NCBI GenBank assembly: GCA_020631735.1
Contig: CM036160.1
Location: forward strand, 7,904,746 to 7,968,745
Direction: 5' to 3'
Length of the DNA: 64,000 nt
Origin: Saccharum officinarum
Taxonomy: Eukaryota; Streptophyta; Magnoliopsida; Poales; Poaceae
Shown here: piece after piece, positions 23,704 through 33,954 of the stretch
Numbering within the stretch: position 1 is the stretch's first letter
Layout of the letters: each line of letters opens with the position of its first letter
The notes under the pieces: generated by a model
Databases searched by the model: none
What the model saw: only the letters and a program-made list of their open reading frames with translations
What the model was told of the DNA's origin: nothing
Made by a program: the position numbers and the translations under genes

Positions 23704-24130
23704 TGACCGGACGCTGAACCGGACGCGGTCTCTGTATGACCGGACGCGTCCGGTCAGCGTTCAGCGTCTGCGCTTGTTTTAGTTTGATGATCGGACGCGC
23801 AGCGCGTCCGGTCGTTCAGGGAGCTTACTGGACTCTAATCGGACGCTAGCACTGTGGCGTCCGGTCAGTTCTACAGCGCGTCCGGTCGCTGTTTCATTGT
23901 GCGCTACTCAGGCTTGACCAGCGCGTCCGGTCAGTTACGGGACCAACACGTCCGGTCGCTTCGGGAGCTTACTGGAACCTCCATGTTCGCTGTTTTGCTG
24001 CGACATGCGCGTCCGGTCCCATTAGTGACCTACGCGTCCGGTCAATACAAGTTTATACGCGTGAAAACTAGCCGTTGGAGCACGCTACTGACCTGCGCGT
24101 CCGGTCAGTTCGACCGGCGCGTCCGGTCGA
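23704..24130. repeat. GCGTCCGGTC decamer array, copy 2
   Basis: The decamer GCGTCCGGTC is repeated on both strands in the U3 region. It includes the perfect 18-bp palindrome GACCGGACGCGTCCGGTC at 23738-23755, which the 5' LTR copy has lost by point changes at 8565-8582. Confidence 0.88.
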
Positions 24131-24180
24131 CCCGAAACTTGCCCAGTGAGGGGACTAACGGCTCTATTTCATTGTGGAGC

Positions 24181-24190
24181 TATAAATAGA
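24181..24190 (+). promoter_or_regulatory. TATA box of the copia C 3' LTR
   Basis: TATAAATAGA lies just after the decamer array. The same motif follows the arrays at 9033-9040 and 63498-63506, so array plus TATA is a conserved promoter-like arrangement. Confidence 0.7.
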
Positions 24191-26753
24191 TGTTGTGGCC
24201 AGCCTTGGCCGGCAGCTGAGCACCCTTAGGCCTTGGTGGCTTGTGTTGGTGTGCTTGGGGGCCCTCTAACTCACTTGAGCTTGATAGTGATCATCCGATC
24301 GAGTGAGAGAGCGATTCTAGTGCGTTGCATCGTGAGGATTGCATCGAGTGGCACTAGGTGATCGAGTTGCAAGCCGGTGGTGCTTGTTACTCTTGGAGGT
24401 TGCCACCTCCTAGATGGCTTGGTGGCTTGCGACTCCGTTGAAGCACGCGTGGAGATTGTGCGTGGCTCCGGAGAAGGATTTGTGAGGGGGATTGTGCTCA
24501 CCCCGTGGGGATCGCGTAGAGCAACTCTAGTAAAGCTCGTGGCTTGGAAGATTCCCATCTTGAGAGTGGATGTGTGGCACCCGCTGAGGGTTTGACTCTT
24601 GATAGTCAATTAGCTTGTGATCCATCAAGTGGGTGTATCGCCACAACGGGGACTGCTTGGTGGCAACCAAGTGAACCTCGCTGAAAAACCGCCGTGTCAA
24701 CATTGTGTACATCTTCTCGGTGGTTTGCTTTTGATTCACAAGCTTGTATTTACATTCATATACTTGTGCTTGTGTAGTTGCTCTTGTAACTAGTTTGCTT
24801 GTGTAGTTAGCTAGTTACCTTCTTGCTTGTGTAGCATAGAAGTAGCTCCCGTTGCGTGGTTAATTTTGTTTGTGTAACCTTGTTAGTCATATTGCTTAGT
24901 TTGTGTAGCTAAGTAATTTGCGCTCTCTAGTTTGGCATTACTTGCCTTGCTATTGAGCATTGCTAGTGAGCATAGGTGGCTTCGTGCTTTTGCTTACTAG
25001 AATTGTGTAGGAGCTCCCCAGCTTTGCTAAAGTACTAGTGCACAGGTTTGTGTGACCTTGCTCTAGAATTGTTTAGGAGAGCTCTTGCTAAGGAAATCAC
25101 CTTAGTTACATAATTAGGATATTTGTGAGGTGCTTATGAACTTAGATAGAGGGGTGTAGTCTTGGCTAGACCGATAGTTTTAATTCCGCATTTGTTTCGG
25201 TTTGCCGACGCGATTATTTTTAGAAAGGACTATTCACCCCCCCTCTAGTCCGCCATCTCGACCCTTCACCCTCCATTGTCGGCGGCGAGATGCTCGCCAG
25301 TGTGAGCGAAACGGGCCATACCGGCCACTGTTCGTCGAACCGAGAGCACTAGGAGAGGGCGGGGACGATGGCGACCTCGCACAAGCCCTTTTCGCGGCCG
25401 AGGAGGGGTCTGCACGGGGCTCGCCATGGCCAGTGGCGGAGGGAGCTCGCCAGAGTTCATGAAACCGGCCCTAGAGACCACGACTCACCAAATTGAAGGC
25501 ATCGAGAGAGAGAGGAACAAGGCGACCTTGCCTAGGCCCTTAGTGCGTCCGGGGAAGAACCCGAGTGGCACCCGCCATGGCCGGCGGTGGGTGTACTCAT
25601 CGACGCGCACCGAAGATGGCCCTAGTGGCCATGAAACGTGAAATCGAAGACACTGGAAGAGAGAGGAGATGAAGACGGAGCTCACCTTGGCTTCAAATGA
25701 GGCGAAGGCGAACCAGAGACGATGGACGGCGAGCAATGGCGCTCGCGAGCTCGTGGTCTGCTCTGCTGCTACGGTTGGGATGCTATGGCTTCAAGGGAAG
25801 GAGAAAACTGCAGCGGGGAGTGGCGGCTGGAGTCCGGGCTCCCTTTTGTGGAGGCAGGGAACGCGGAGGATGCCCCCACGACGCGAGACGTGGGCGCGGG
25901 GCGACAGTTTCGCCTTGACCGAGAGAGAGGCGCGGGAGGTTGGGGAAGGGGAGGAACTGACGGGCGGGCCCGGCGCATCGGTGGCACAGGAGGGAGAGTG
26001 GGGTGCGGCAGGGGCAATTGCTGCCTCTGACTGGGCCGGCCCAGCAAGGGAAAGAGGGGAGAGGGGGAAGGCGAGCGGGCCAAGGAAAACGGGCCAACGG
26101 GCCAAATTAGGAGGTAAAGGAAGTGAATAAAATTCCCTTTTCATTTTCTAAATTGATTTTCTAAATCCAATTTCAAAAGATTTTTAAATCCTTTTGGCAT
26201 TTGAATAAAACCAGATATCACATAAAATATAATGCAGCGGCATGGATGCATGAACATGTTTCTATCCTTATATTTGTTTTAAATTTTTCATAAAAATTAT
26301 TATTTCCCTAGGTAAAAATGCTCACAAAAATGGTTATATAAATCATTTTAACTATTTTGGATAAATGCAAATTTTAGGGTGTTACAGCGGCATAGTGACC
26401 AGCAGCTCTTTCCCAGGCTGTTATGGGCGATGGTGTCGTGATTTGACCCCTGTCTCTCCTAGCTTATCTGGGTGGTCGGCGCAGGGACATGAGTGACGTT
26501 ACAGGGGGTCTCGAGCATGCCAATGGGAGAGCGGCATCAGAGGCAGGGGTCGGGCGAGTCGGAGAATTTCTTGCATCCGAGACCCTGTATCGGGGCCTCG
26601 GGCGAGGCGGAGAATCGACCTATTGAAGGTTGCTGACCGAGCCGATCTCGGGCGAGACGGACAACTGCTCGCAGGCGGCCTTGCTCAGTTTTGGTTGATG
26701 AAAAGGTTTTATCCCTGATTTGGGTACCCCTAATCATGGTACCCGACACAATA

Positions 26754-27271
26754 CATATTCGGATTTCTATTCGGATAGTTGCTCAATTCAACTAAAAGTG
26801 TATATATTGTTACATTCAACAACGTATGAATAAAATTTTACTATTAAGTTCATCGTTAACCGAAGCGTGCTAAATAAAATCTCCAATATCAAACCGCCAT
26901 TGCCCCGGCCATGCCCTGCCGCCTTGCACCCGAGCTGTTCCCCGCCGCCTAGCCTGCACCTCTCACACCCCACCATGCCTCATGCTCAGAAGCTAGATGA
27001 AGAGAGGGGTGGAGGCGCGGCTGCGGTACGGTGGAGTGGAGTGATAGAGGCGCGTGCCTGCATGGGAGAAGAGGGAGGAAGAGGAGCGGCTGAGGGCGAG
27101 ATGGGCTTTCAGGCCAGGGTTTCTTCCTTCATTATATATTGGAGGAGCTTGAATGGGTTGTACTGTAGTGGAGTTGGGAGGAGCCACAAAAGTGTAGCTC
27201 CTTTGGCTCCTCTCTTCACAGTTTATTTCATGCCGAAATAGTTTTTTATCTGAACTGTAAGCAACCGTGAT
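26754..27271. other. Non-coding flank downstream of the nested stack
   Basis: The AT-rich target repeat continues to about 26830. A GC-richer patch at ~26890-27110 follows, then a short TATATATTGGAGG region. Frames on both strands are short and carry no motif, so I call no gene. Confidence 0.4.
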
Positions 27272-27274
27272 TTA

Positions 27275-27981
27275 GGTAGCGTTTGGTTGGGAGTCAAAGT
27301 GGGGTGGGGACGTCCCCTTTCTGGTTTGGGACGGGGATGGGATGACTCTAGTTTCTGTTTAGTTGAAGAGGGATGTGATCGATCCATTTCTGTTTGATCT
27401 GGGACATCAAAAGGGGGATCACCCAGTGACAGATGGGGGTCTGTTTGTCAGTTCTTTTCTTTTCTTTCTTTTCTTCCTCCCGCATCGGAATTTTCGGCCT
27501 GAGCAGCACGCCCTGCATGCTCACCCGCTCGGGCCCTGCTCGTCGTCGTGGGGCTGGGGGCAGCGCTCGCCCGCACGGCTGCGTGCCATCGCTTGTGTCG
27601 GTGCTGCGCTGCTGCGCCGCGCCCTCCGGTAGGGCAGTGACGGGCCGCCGATGTAGCCCTCTGGTGCATCACCGCCGTTGTGCCGTCCGGTGCTGCCACC
27701 GGCCGCCGCGAACGCGCCCTCTTGGTGGCCTTCGCGTTGCTGGTTGCTAGATCAAGGAGAGCGGTGTTTTTTCGGTATGGAGCGGAGACGAGCGCTGCGG
27801 AAATGAGCGGTTGGTGGCGGAGATGACACTTCTGCTGAAAAAAATGGGACATGGAGTCACGGCATCTTCGGTATATACCCACCTGGACGTCCAGGTTACT
27901 CCACGACTTTGAACCAAATAGCCTAAGAAACAAAATCCATCACATCCCGTCCCAGCAGATCCCAGCAACCAACACACTATC
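27275..27981. mobile_element. PIF/Harbinger-like non-autonomous element, ~707 bp
   Basis: The left end GGTAGCGTTTGGTTGGGA and the right end, inverted, GATAGTGTGTTGGTTGCTGG are imperfect inverted repeats. They are flanked by TTA at 27272-27274 and 27982-27984. The subterminal sequence repeats GGGACGGGGATGGGATG-type motifs on opposite strands. The centre (27500-27730) is GC-rich and open but shows no domain. Confidence 0.65.
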
Positions 27982-27984
27982 TTA

Positions 27985-28599
27985 GGAGCCAGAGACGGAG
28001 CACGCAGGAGTGCAAACAAAAGGGTCCTTGTTTGTGACGAGGAAGTACTATTGTAGACCTAGCAACCAGTACGAGCTAGTTTGATCTAGTTGGTACCGAT
28101 CCATTGAATTTGATTTGTGCGCCCTTAATTATCTTTGCTAAGTTTCCACTCAATTAAGGCCCACCGCTAAAACCAATTAGCCCACTTGTTAAGTTTTTTT
28201 TTCTTTCTGATTGAGAAAGCAACATGAATCATGAACATTGCTGAGCTAGTCAATTTCAGAACTAACATATAACAGCAGCTAGTATGTCTGAATGAATTAA
28301 GATTCCCCAAGCGTTTTCAACCAATCAATATCATTGTCTAATGGCAGAGTACTGCTACCTGCTCAATCGATTCTGCTAGCTTTGGTAGCATCTCGAAAAT
28401 CTGGAGCTATAGTTTATAATATATACTATTCCATTAATCACCCTATATTCATCTATGTTACCATCATGAAACAGCAGGTCTGTGGCGGCATGGTCAAGTC
28501 GTTGTTACCTTAGTGCTAGCCATAGGTAACAACTGACAGCGAGTTGCCGAAAGTCTCTGTTGGTCATTACCAAACATAACAGAGGCATAGCTAACTTAT
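27985..28599. other. Non-coding, low-complexity AT-rich sequence
   Basis: I see no gene, repeat boundary or motif I can support. Confidence 0.4.
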
Positions 28600-29052
28600 A
28601 CATTATATTAATGCGCTAATTGTTTTGTGCATGATCAGCAGCCACAAGTTTAATTTGTGATGAGGACGAGAATGGCATGTGCCGACGGAGTAATCACGAC
28701 TTGTTTAATGTATGAGTCGTAATAATAGGATCTGGGCTCAATCGTACGGCAGATTATTTCCCATTTGGACTGAAAGAAAGCACGTGGATTTGCACAGGAG
28801 TTCGTCGTACGGGCATCGAGTTTGAGCTCTCAACCGTAGAGTTCATTTTTTCAGATTAATTAATGCGTTAATTGTTGTCAGGATTTTATATATATTTTAC
28901 AGGGAGAAAGGTAGTACGAGCAAACAGGAGTTTGGGTCTGCGGCAGTCGACATATCATGGAGCCTATGAACGGCGCCAAATATTTTAGTACCAGTGTACC
29001 ACTACTTATTAGTAGAGGTCTAGAGTGGAAGAACATTTTAGGAGGATTGGTA
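28600..29052. repeat. Left copy of a ~450-bp duplication abutting the gap
   Basis: This segment (from ACATTATATTAATGCGC to AGGAGGATTGGTA) is repeated after the gap at 29153-29601. The differences are almost all single-base insertions or deletions in short runs, such as GAGGACGAG/GGAACGAG and TTTTATATATATTTTAC/TTTATATATATTTAC. That pattern fits two overlapping contig ends with sequencing error better than an evolved duplication. Confidence 0.85.
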
Positions 29053-29152
29053 NNNNNNNNNNNNNNNNNNNNNNNNNNNNNNNNNNNNNNNNNNNNNNNN
29101 NNNNNNNNNNNNNNNNNNNNNNNNNNNNNNNNNNNNNNNNNNNNNNNNNNNN
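29053..29152. other. Assembly gap of 100 N
   Basis: There are exactly 100 N, the conventional placeholder for a scaffold gap of unknown size. The sequence on the two sides overlaps, so the true gap size is probably zero or negative. Confidence 0.97.
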
Positions 29153-29601
29153 ACATTATATTAATGCGCTAATTGGTTGTGCATGATCAGCACCCAAGTT
29201 TAATTGTGATGGAACGAGAATGGCATGTGGCCGACGGAGTATCACGACTTGTTTAAATGTATGAGTCGTAATAATAGGATCTGGGCTCAATCGTACGGCA
29301 GATTATTTCCCATTTGGACTGAAAGAAAGCACGTGGATTTGAACAGGAGTTCGTCGTACGGGCATCGAGTTTGAGCTCTCAACCGTAAGAGTTCATTTTT
29401 TTCAGATTAATTAATGCGTTAATTGTTGTCAGGATTTATATATATTTACAGGGAGAAGGTAGTACGAGCAAACAGGAGTTTGGGTCTGCGGCAGTCGACA
29501 TATCATGGAGCCTATGAACGGCGCCAAATATTTTAGTACCAGTGTACCACTACTTATTAGTAGAGTCTAGAGTGGAAGAACATTTTAGGAGGATTGGTAT
29601 A
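29153..29601. repeat. Right copy of the ~450-bp duplication
   Basis: It starts abruptly at ACATTATATTAATGCGC and runs to GGAGGATTGGTA, the exact point where the left contig stops. It then continues into unique sequence. Confidence 0.85.
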
Positions 29602-29869
29602 TAGTAGCATATAGTTATTTCTTTATTTTGGACAAGAGTAGCGGTTGATGTGATTATAAAAAGAGTCAGAACTATATTTCTGGGTTAAATTAGTAAGCAA
29701 ATGTAAATAGTACTAGCTAAGCACTGATTTAGTACTACTAAAGTGAAGTACTTAGCTAGTACTAATTAAATCAGTAAGTAAATGTAAATTGTACTAATTG
29801 TAAGCTAACCACAATATAGAGATAGAAGAAGAGATGTGGGGATATAGGTGAAGTAGGTTGTAATTGTTT

Positions 29870-30085
29870 GACACATTATGGTTGATGTATTGATGCTTAT
29901 CAGTGCTTAGCTTGGTCGTTCGAAATTCTTCATGACATTGTGGTTTGTAATAAATATCTTCTAATATTAAATATGTGGTACGTATTTATTACACCGGAGA
30001 AATTATAACATCATATAATTATTTTTACAAATTTACATAAATACCATTTTGGAATTATTTTCTGAGAAAATTAAGACCCTGTTTG
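29870..30085. repeat. Direct repeat, copy 1 (partner at 31320-31520)
   Basis: Blocks such as TTCTTCATGACATTGTGGTT, TAATAAATATCTTC and CTGAGAAAATTAAGA recur in order at 31360-31516. The CACTA-like element 30201-31228 lies between the two copies. Confidence 0.65.
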
Positions 30086-30200
30086 GCATGATCATAGAGA
30101 CAGTTCTTGATCCTAGGTGCTATAGTACATGAAGGAGCTAGAGATGATGAAGCTGGTAAATTCCTGGTTCACAATATGAGGAGAGGTAAAAACAACTCCT

Positions 30201-31228
30201 TACTACCACAAAATGGAATACCCTTAAGGGTCACTAATTTTCTTGAGGGGCAAGATTGGACCCTATACCGTTACCTCGGCGGTTTCGCCAAGTTATTTAT
30301 ACATTTCCTTGAGTGCTAGTCTGAACCGCCAGGGTAATTGCACGTTTCTTCGAGTGTCATCACAAACTGCCAAGATAAATCATATTTCTTGAGTGTTATT
30401 CCGTACTCTCAAGGAAACCGTACAATTGCTTGAGTGTATTTGAAAACCACCGAGTGCTAGTTTCCTTCAGTTCCATCCGTCAGGTAAATTGATATACCCG
30501 CCAAACAAAATCCATGTTTTAAGTTATTGGAGTTTTGAAATTCAATTTTTTGAATTTTCCAAACGACCTTAGGCAAAGATACAAAAAACCAAAGTTATAC
30601 AACTCGAAGAGATATACAACTTTGTAGTTGATGAATTTTGTATTTGAAATTATTTGTAGTCCAAAATATGTTTTAAGTTCTCAGAGTTTTGAAATTCATT
30701 TTTTCAGTTTTTTTTCAAATGACCTCAAAAGGAGATAAACCTAAAAGTACTCGTCGAGATATAAATTTTTCCAGTTCAAACTTTTTTATTTAAAATTGCT
30801 TAGAGCCTCAAATATTAATTACAAGTTCACAAAAGACATTGATTAAGTCGCAAAGGACCATGTGGTGTAGTGGTAAGGTCACAAGTTTGATTCCCAGCTA
30901 TGTTACAAATGTGTGTGATTTTCTCCTTTTTTTGCTATATCCTTGGGGTCAGCCACATATATCCTTGAGGGTCATGGGTCCTCATAATAATATATTTCTT
31001 TCCGGTCGTACGATTGTTAGATATTCCATAGGGCACTAAGGGTGTTATATTTCCTTGACGCTGTCAAAAGCCTAACCTATCTTTTTTCTTTGGCGGCTTA
31101 ACCTCCAAGGCTCTCTACCCTTGGCGGTCATTCATTGAGCCTTGATCGACGGGAATAGTTTCCTTAGCAGTTTTTATGCTTTCTTTGAGGGTTATTGGCC
31201 CTTAAGGATATTCCGTTTTGTGGCAGTG
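30201..31228. mobile_element. Non-autonomous CACTA-like element, ~1.0 kb
   Basis: The left end TACTACCACAAAATGGAATA and the right end, inverted, CACTGCCACAAAACGGAATA continue into CCTTAAGGG on both sides, an inverted repeat of ~30 bp. The terminal CACT[A/G] is of the CACTA type, with the left C mutated to T. The interior carries many copies of CCTTGAGGG/CCTTGGCGG/CTTGAGTG-type motifs, as in CACTA subterminal arrays. No transposase frame is visible. I could not find a matching 3-bp target duplication (CCT versus AGA). Confidence 0.65.
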
Positions 31229-32219
31229 AGAAGCAAGTTTTATCCTTGCGTCATGTGGGACACCACAATATTGTAAATAAAGTCGATCTGTTTAAAAACT
31301 AGCAAATATAAATGTGCTTATAATGTATTGATTGGTTTCTTACCAGTGTTTAGTTCAATTGTTAGAAGTTCTTCATGGTATTGTGGTTTCTAATAAATAT
31401 CTTCCGATATAAAAATCTATTGTACTGGATTTATCAAACTTGAAATTATAAACATCATATAATCCAAATTTATAAATGTACCATTTTATTTGGATTTTTT
31501 CTGAGAAAATTAAGATAGAAGCAAGTTTTATCCTTGCACATGACATGCATCCCAAAATCCAATTTTACACACGCGTGTGGAGCACCACAATATTGTAAAT
31601 AAACTCGATCTGTTTAAAAACAGCTGGTAGAACAGTAAAATAGAAGTAAGATAATAATATATGCATGCCGACATATATAGCTTCTATGACCGGGAAAAAA
31701 GTACGGTCGGCACCCAATACAATAACGGTGAAACCCGTCCCTTTCATATAATGTTTTACAAATGCAATATCCATCCTGTCAGTTTACTGCGTCCATTCAT
31801 AACGGATGCTCGAAATGACAAGTTTGATGAACCAACATGCCAATCCCCATATTTTAAATGTAGTAGAGTATAGTAAAGGCAAACGATGACCGTGCGAACT
31901 CCATTTTTTTATTTGCTGAAAGCAAAAATGCGAGGCTTACATTCTTTCTCTCCTCAGCTTTCAATCACCTCACCATTTTTTATATATATTTCACAACTTT
32001 TCTTTCAATATACATAGTGTTGTACTGTTGTACAAGCAATTGTCCAATAAAAAAGAATGTGGTCTCCGTACTCTCAACAAATAACTATTATTCTACGTCG
32101 GTCTGATGCTTTCTTTTCTGCTCATATATATTAGTACCGGAGTATATATTGTGAAGATTTTTCTCCAAAAGAACTGGCAATTATATATGCTAGCTGTTTT
32201 TATATGATATATGATTGTA
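31229..32219. other. Non-coding flank with direct-repeat relics
   Basis: 31230-31300 (GAAGCAAGTTTTATCCTTGC ... CACCACAATATTGTAAATAA) is repeated imperfectly at 31518-31620. 31320-31516 repeats 29870-30085. The remainder is AT-rich with no gene. Confidence 0.6.
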
Positions 32220-32478
32220 CTCCCCTCCATGTTTCTAAAACAAGCCGTTTCGGACAAGAATTAGGTCAAATATTTGTTGGGAATATAAATCATGAATAAT
32301 TTTAAGGTGTTGAGTTTGGAAATGTGAAAGACATATGAATAAATTTGTCTTGAAAAAAACTTTCATAAAAGTATACATATATCACTTTTTAATAAATATT
32401 TTTTATAAAAATAAGAAGTCAAAACTATACTTTGCAGATCATGTCACTGTCCGAAACGACTTCTTTTAGCTAGAGGGG
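32220..32478. mobile_element. Stowaway-like MITE
   Basis: A TA-flanked ~259-bp element with ends CTCCCCTCCATG and TAGAGGGG. It shares most of its interior with the element at 44736-44996 (GAATATAAATCATGAATAA, AAACTTTCATAAAAGTATAC). The ends have diverged. Confidence 0.75.
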
Positions 32479-33302
32479 TATCGGATCTTTTTGGGTGCAT
32501 GTAACACTTTCTGAGCGGATGGGATCACGCCGGGGAAGGATTACCGTACCATATCTTGTTAAGTTGTTGCATTTGTGATTTGACATTGGTGATAAATATG
32601 CTTTGTTTATGGGACATATATAGTTAGCTACTACTAGTATAGTTTTCTTGACGCGGCCAACAAAAGGGAAGTCCAGATTTTCTGAGATCTAGCGCATACT
32701 GTATCTGTCAGGTCACTAGGCAGGTGTAGTGACCGGAATTCAGCTCCTACGGCCCTAGCTCAATTGACCTCTGGTCAACTATCAATTGTCTACACGGCTG
32801 CTATGATGGTATGGCCATAAGGGCCGGCCTTAAGCTGCAAACGGTTCCATATCTTTGTAACAGTGCACCAAGGAACGGAACTGATGAAGGTATAATATAA
32901 AGCTAAAAATATGGCACTTCATTGGTTTTTTTGTTTATTTTAAGAGAAGAATAAAATTGGCTCCTTGCTACGTGTTCAGAGCCAGAGCTAACAAGAGCTT
33001 CACCAAATGGGGCCTTGGAATGGGTGGTGTACCGGTGTACTTCGGGTTAGCTTGCAGATTGTAGATTGCATGCGGCCTCTAGGATTGTTATAGTCAGCTT
33101 GCTGAAATAAATACTCTCTCTAGCAAACTAAAACAAATTAGACCTTACTTTTCATTTTTGTTGGTACATATTGTTCTTTCACTCTCACTAGAGAAGTGGT
33201 CTTAGGACATGCCCGCATGTATACAAGAATTGTATTTGACAAAAATATTCATCACCCAATGTGATCCAAAAAAGTCAACAAAATGTAAATTAATAAGATT
33301 AA
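32479..33302. other. Non-coding sequence
   Basis: No gene or repeat boundary is supported in this stretch. Confidence 0.4.
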
Positions 33303-33582
33303 AGTCTCGTTTGGTACAGCTTCTTCGGTAGGTTCACGAGTTGTTTTTGGTCAAATCGGTGAAAAAGAAACAATTCCACAAGTGAAGTCCCTAGAAAACC
33401 GGTCTCACAATGGGTGGGTGCTGGATGGAGCTGTAAACACCCGCTTATTCCATATCTATTATTAGAAAACTAGTTTAATAAACATTTTTTTTCAAAATAA
33501 CTTCAACTTCACTAGTAGAGATGCTCATGGAGCCAAGAAAAAATTGCTCCACCAGTGAAGTGGAGCTATATCAAACGGGACC
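33303..33582. mobile_element. MITE with TAA target duplication
   Basis: The left end AGTCTCGTTTGGTACAGCTT and the right end, inverted, GGTCCCGTTTGATATAGCTC form imperfect terminal inverted repeats. TAA flanks both sides (33300-33302, 33583-33585). This matches a Tourist/PIF-type MITE of the grass 'CCCGTTTGG' kind. Confidence 0.7.
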
Positions 33583-33918
33583 TAAGTTATAGACTTGGGA
33601 AATAGCAATAACACAACACTGTGCTGAACATGGGGAGTACATACAAAATAAGAAACTTGTAAAGTCATATTAACTTGAATTCGATTATCCATGGTCAATT
33701 GGTACTACAGAATGTATATTGCTCATGAAAAGTCCCATTTTTTGTTTGTTCTTCTCCTCTGCCACTGCCATAAGCCCATGACAACAGTTGGCATTATAGA
33801 CAGTTGACCGCAAGTTTTACTTTTTAGTCCTTGTGTACTCTCTTAGGAAAAGTAATTTGTGGTAAAAACAAAAATGACGATGATACACAATATACTATAA
33901 ATGTATCTATATAATTTT

Positions 33919-33950
33919 ACTAGGTAGCGTGCCCGTGCATTGCTACGGGA
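33919..33950 (-). mobile_element. Probable Helitron 3' terminus (minus strand)
   Basis: On the minus strand the sequence reads through a hairpin (arms CCCGT and ACGGG at 33932-33949) followed by CACGCTAC and CTAGT. Grass Helitrons end in CTRR preceded by a short hairpin, and 'CCCGTGC...' hairpins are common in them. The terminal CTAG is at 33920-33923, with T on the flank. The 5' end of the element was not identified, so the cargo is uncertain but may include the copia relic to its right. Confidence 0.55.
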
Positions 33951-33954
33951 CAGC

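Larger units (their letters stand above)
7680..25268 (+). mobile_element. Copia element C (SIRE/Maximus-like), internally deleted, hosting element D
   Basis: It is bounded by TGAGAGGTCC at 7680 and CCCTTCA at 25268, with the exact 5-bp duplication CCCTC at 7675-7679 and 25269-25273. It has a truncated 5' LTR, 2.25 kb of 3' internal sequence, a polypurine tract and a full 3' LTR. The AAAAAGGGGGAGAT tract directly before the 3' LTR is typical of SIRE-type copia elements. No gag or pol survives, because the 5' internal region was lost in the deletion ending at 9421. Confidence 0.88.
23060..25268 (+). repeat. 3' LTR of copia element C
   Basis: This 2209-bp LTR starts TGAGAGGTCC and ends CCCTTCA, followed by the CCCTC target duplication. 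In place of ~271 bp present in the 5' LTR (8160-8430) it has a ~70-bp filler made of two copies of a 35-bp unit near 23540-23609. The unit is itself copied from sequence at ~23432-23475 in the same LTR. It carries the decamer array at 23704-24130, and its 3' end contains TATTCACCCCCCCTCTAG, common at the ends of grass copia LTRs. Confidence 0.9.
5727..26386 (-). mobile_element. Solo LTR B (gypsy-type), split by a copia insertion
   Basis: It starts TGTAGCATCC at 5727 and ends GGTGTTACA at 26386. The flanks are GCGGT (5722-5726) and GCGGC (26387-26391), a 5-bp duplication with one transition. The LTR proper is 5727-7679 plus 25274-26386, ~3.07 kb. It shares blocks with the LTR of element D (for example GTCTAACAAGTTAGGG near 6470 and 9680), so the two are related families. 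No gag or pol lies between its ends apart from the nested elements. The frames in its GC-rich right half (25270-26130) are not convincing genes. Confidence 0.82.
5042..26748 (-). mobile_element. Solo LTR A (Tat-type gypsy), split by nested insertions
   Basis: The LTR starts TGTCGGTGTTTGGACC and ends ACCCGACA. The exact 5-bp duplication CAATA flanks it at 5037-5041 and 26749-26753. Only 5042-5726 and about 26392-26748 (~1.04 kb) belong to it, and the rest is later insertions. The family matches the second solo LTR at 47989-49061 and resembles grass gypsy LTRs of the cinful/zeon type (family knowledge). A TATA-like CTATAAAAGG on the minus strand near 5355-5365 suggests minus orientation. No internal domain remains, so it is a solo LTR left by LTR-LTR recombination. 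Confidence 0.88.

Noticed and set aside
25202..26144. Frames of 70-150 residues at the right half of LTR B
   Set aside because: They are inside an LTR, overlap in all frames and show no motif.
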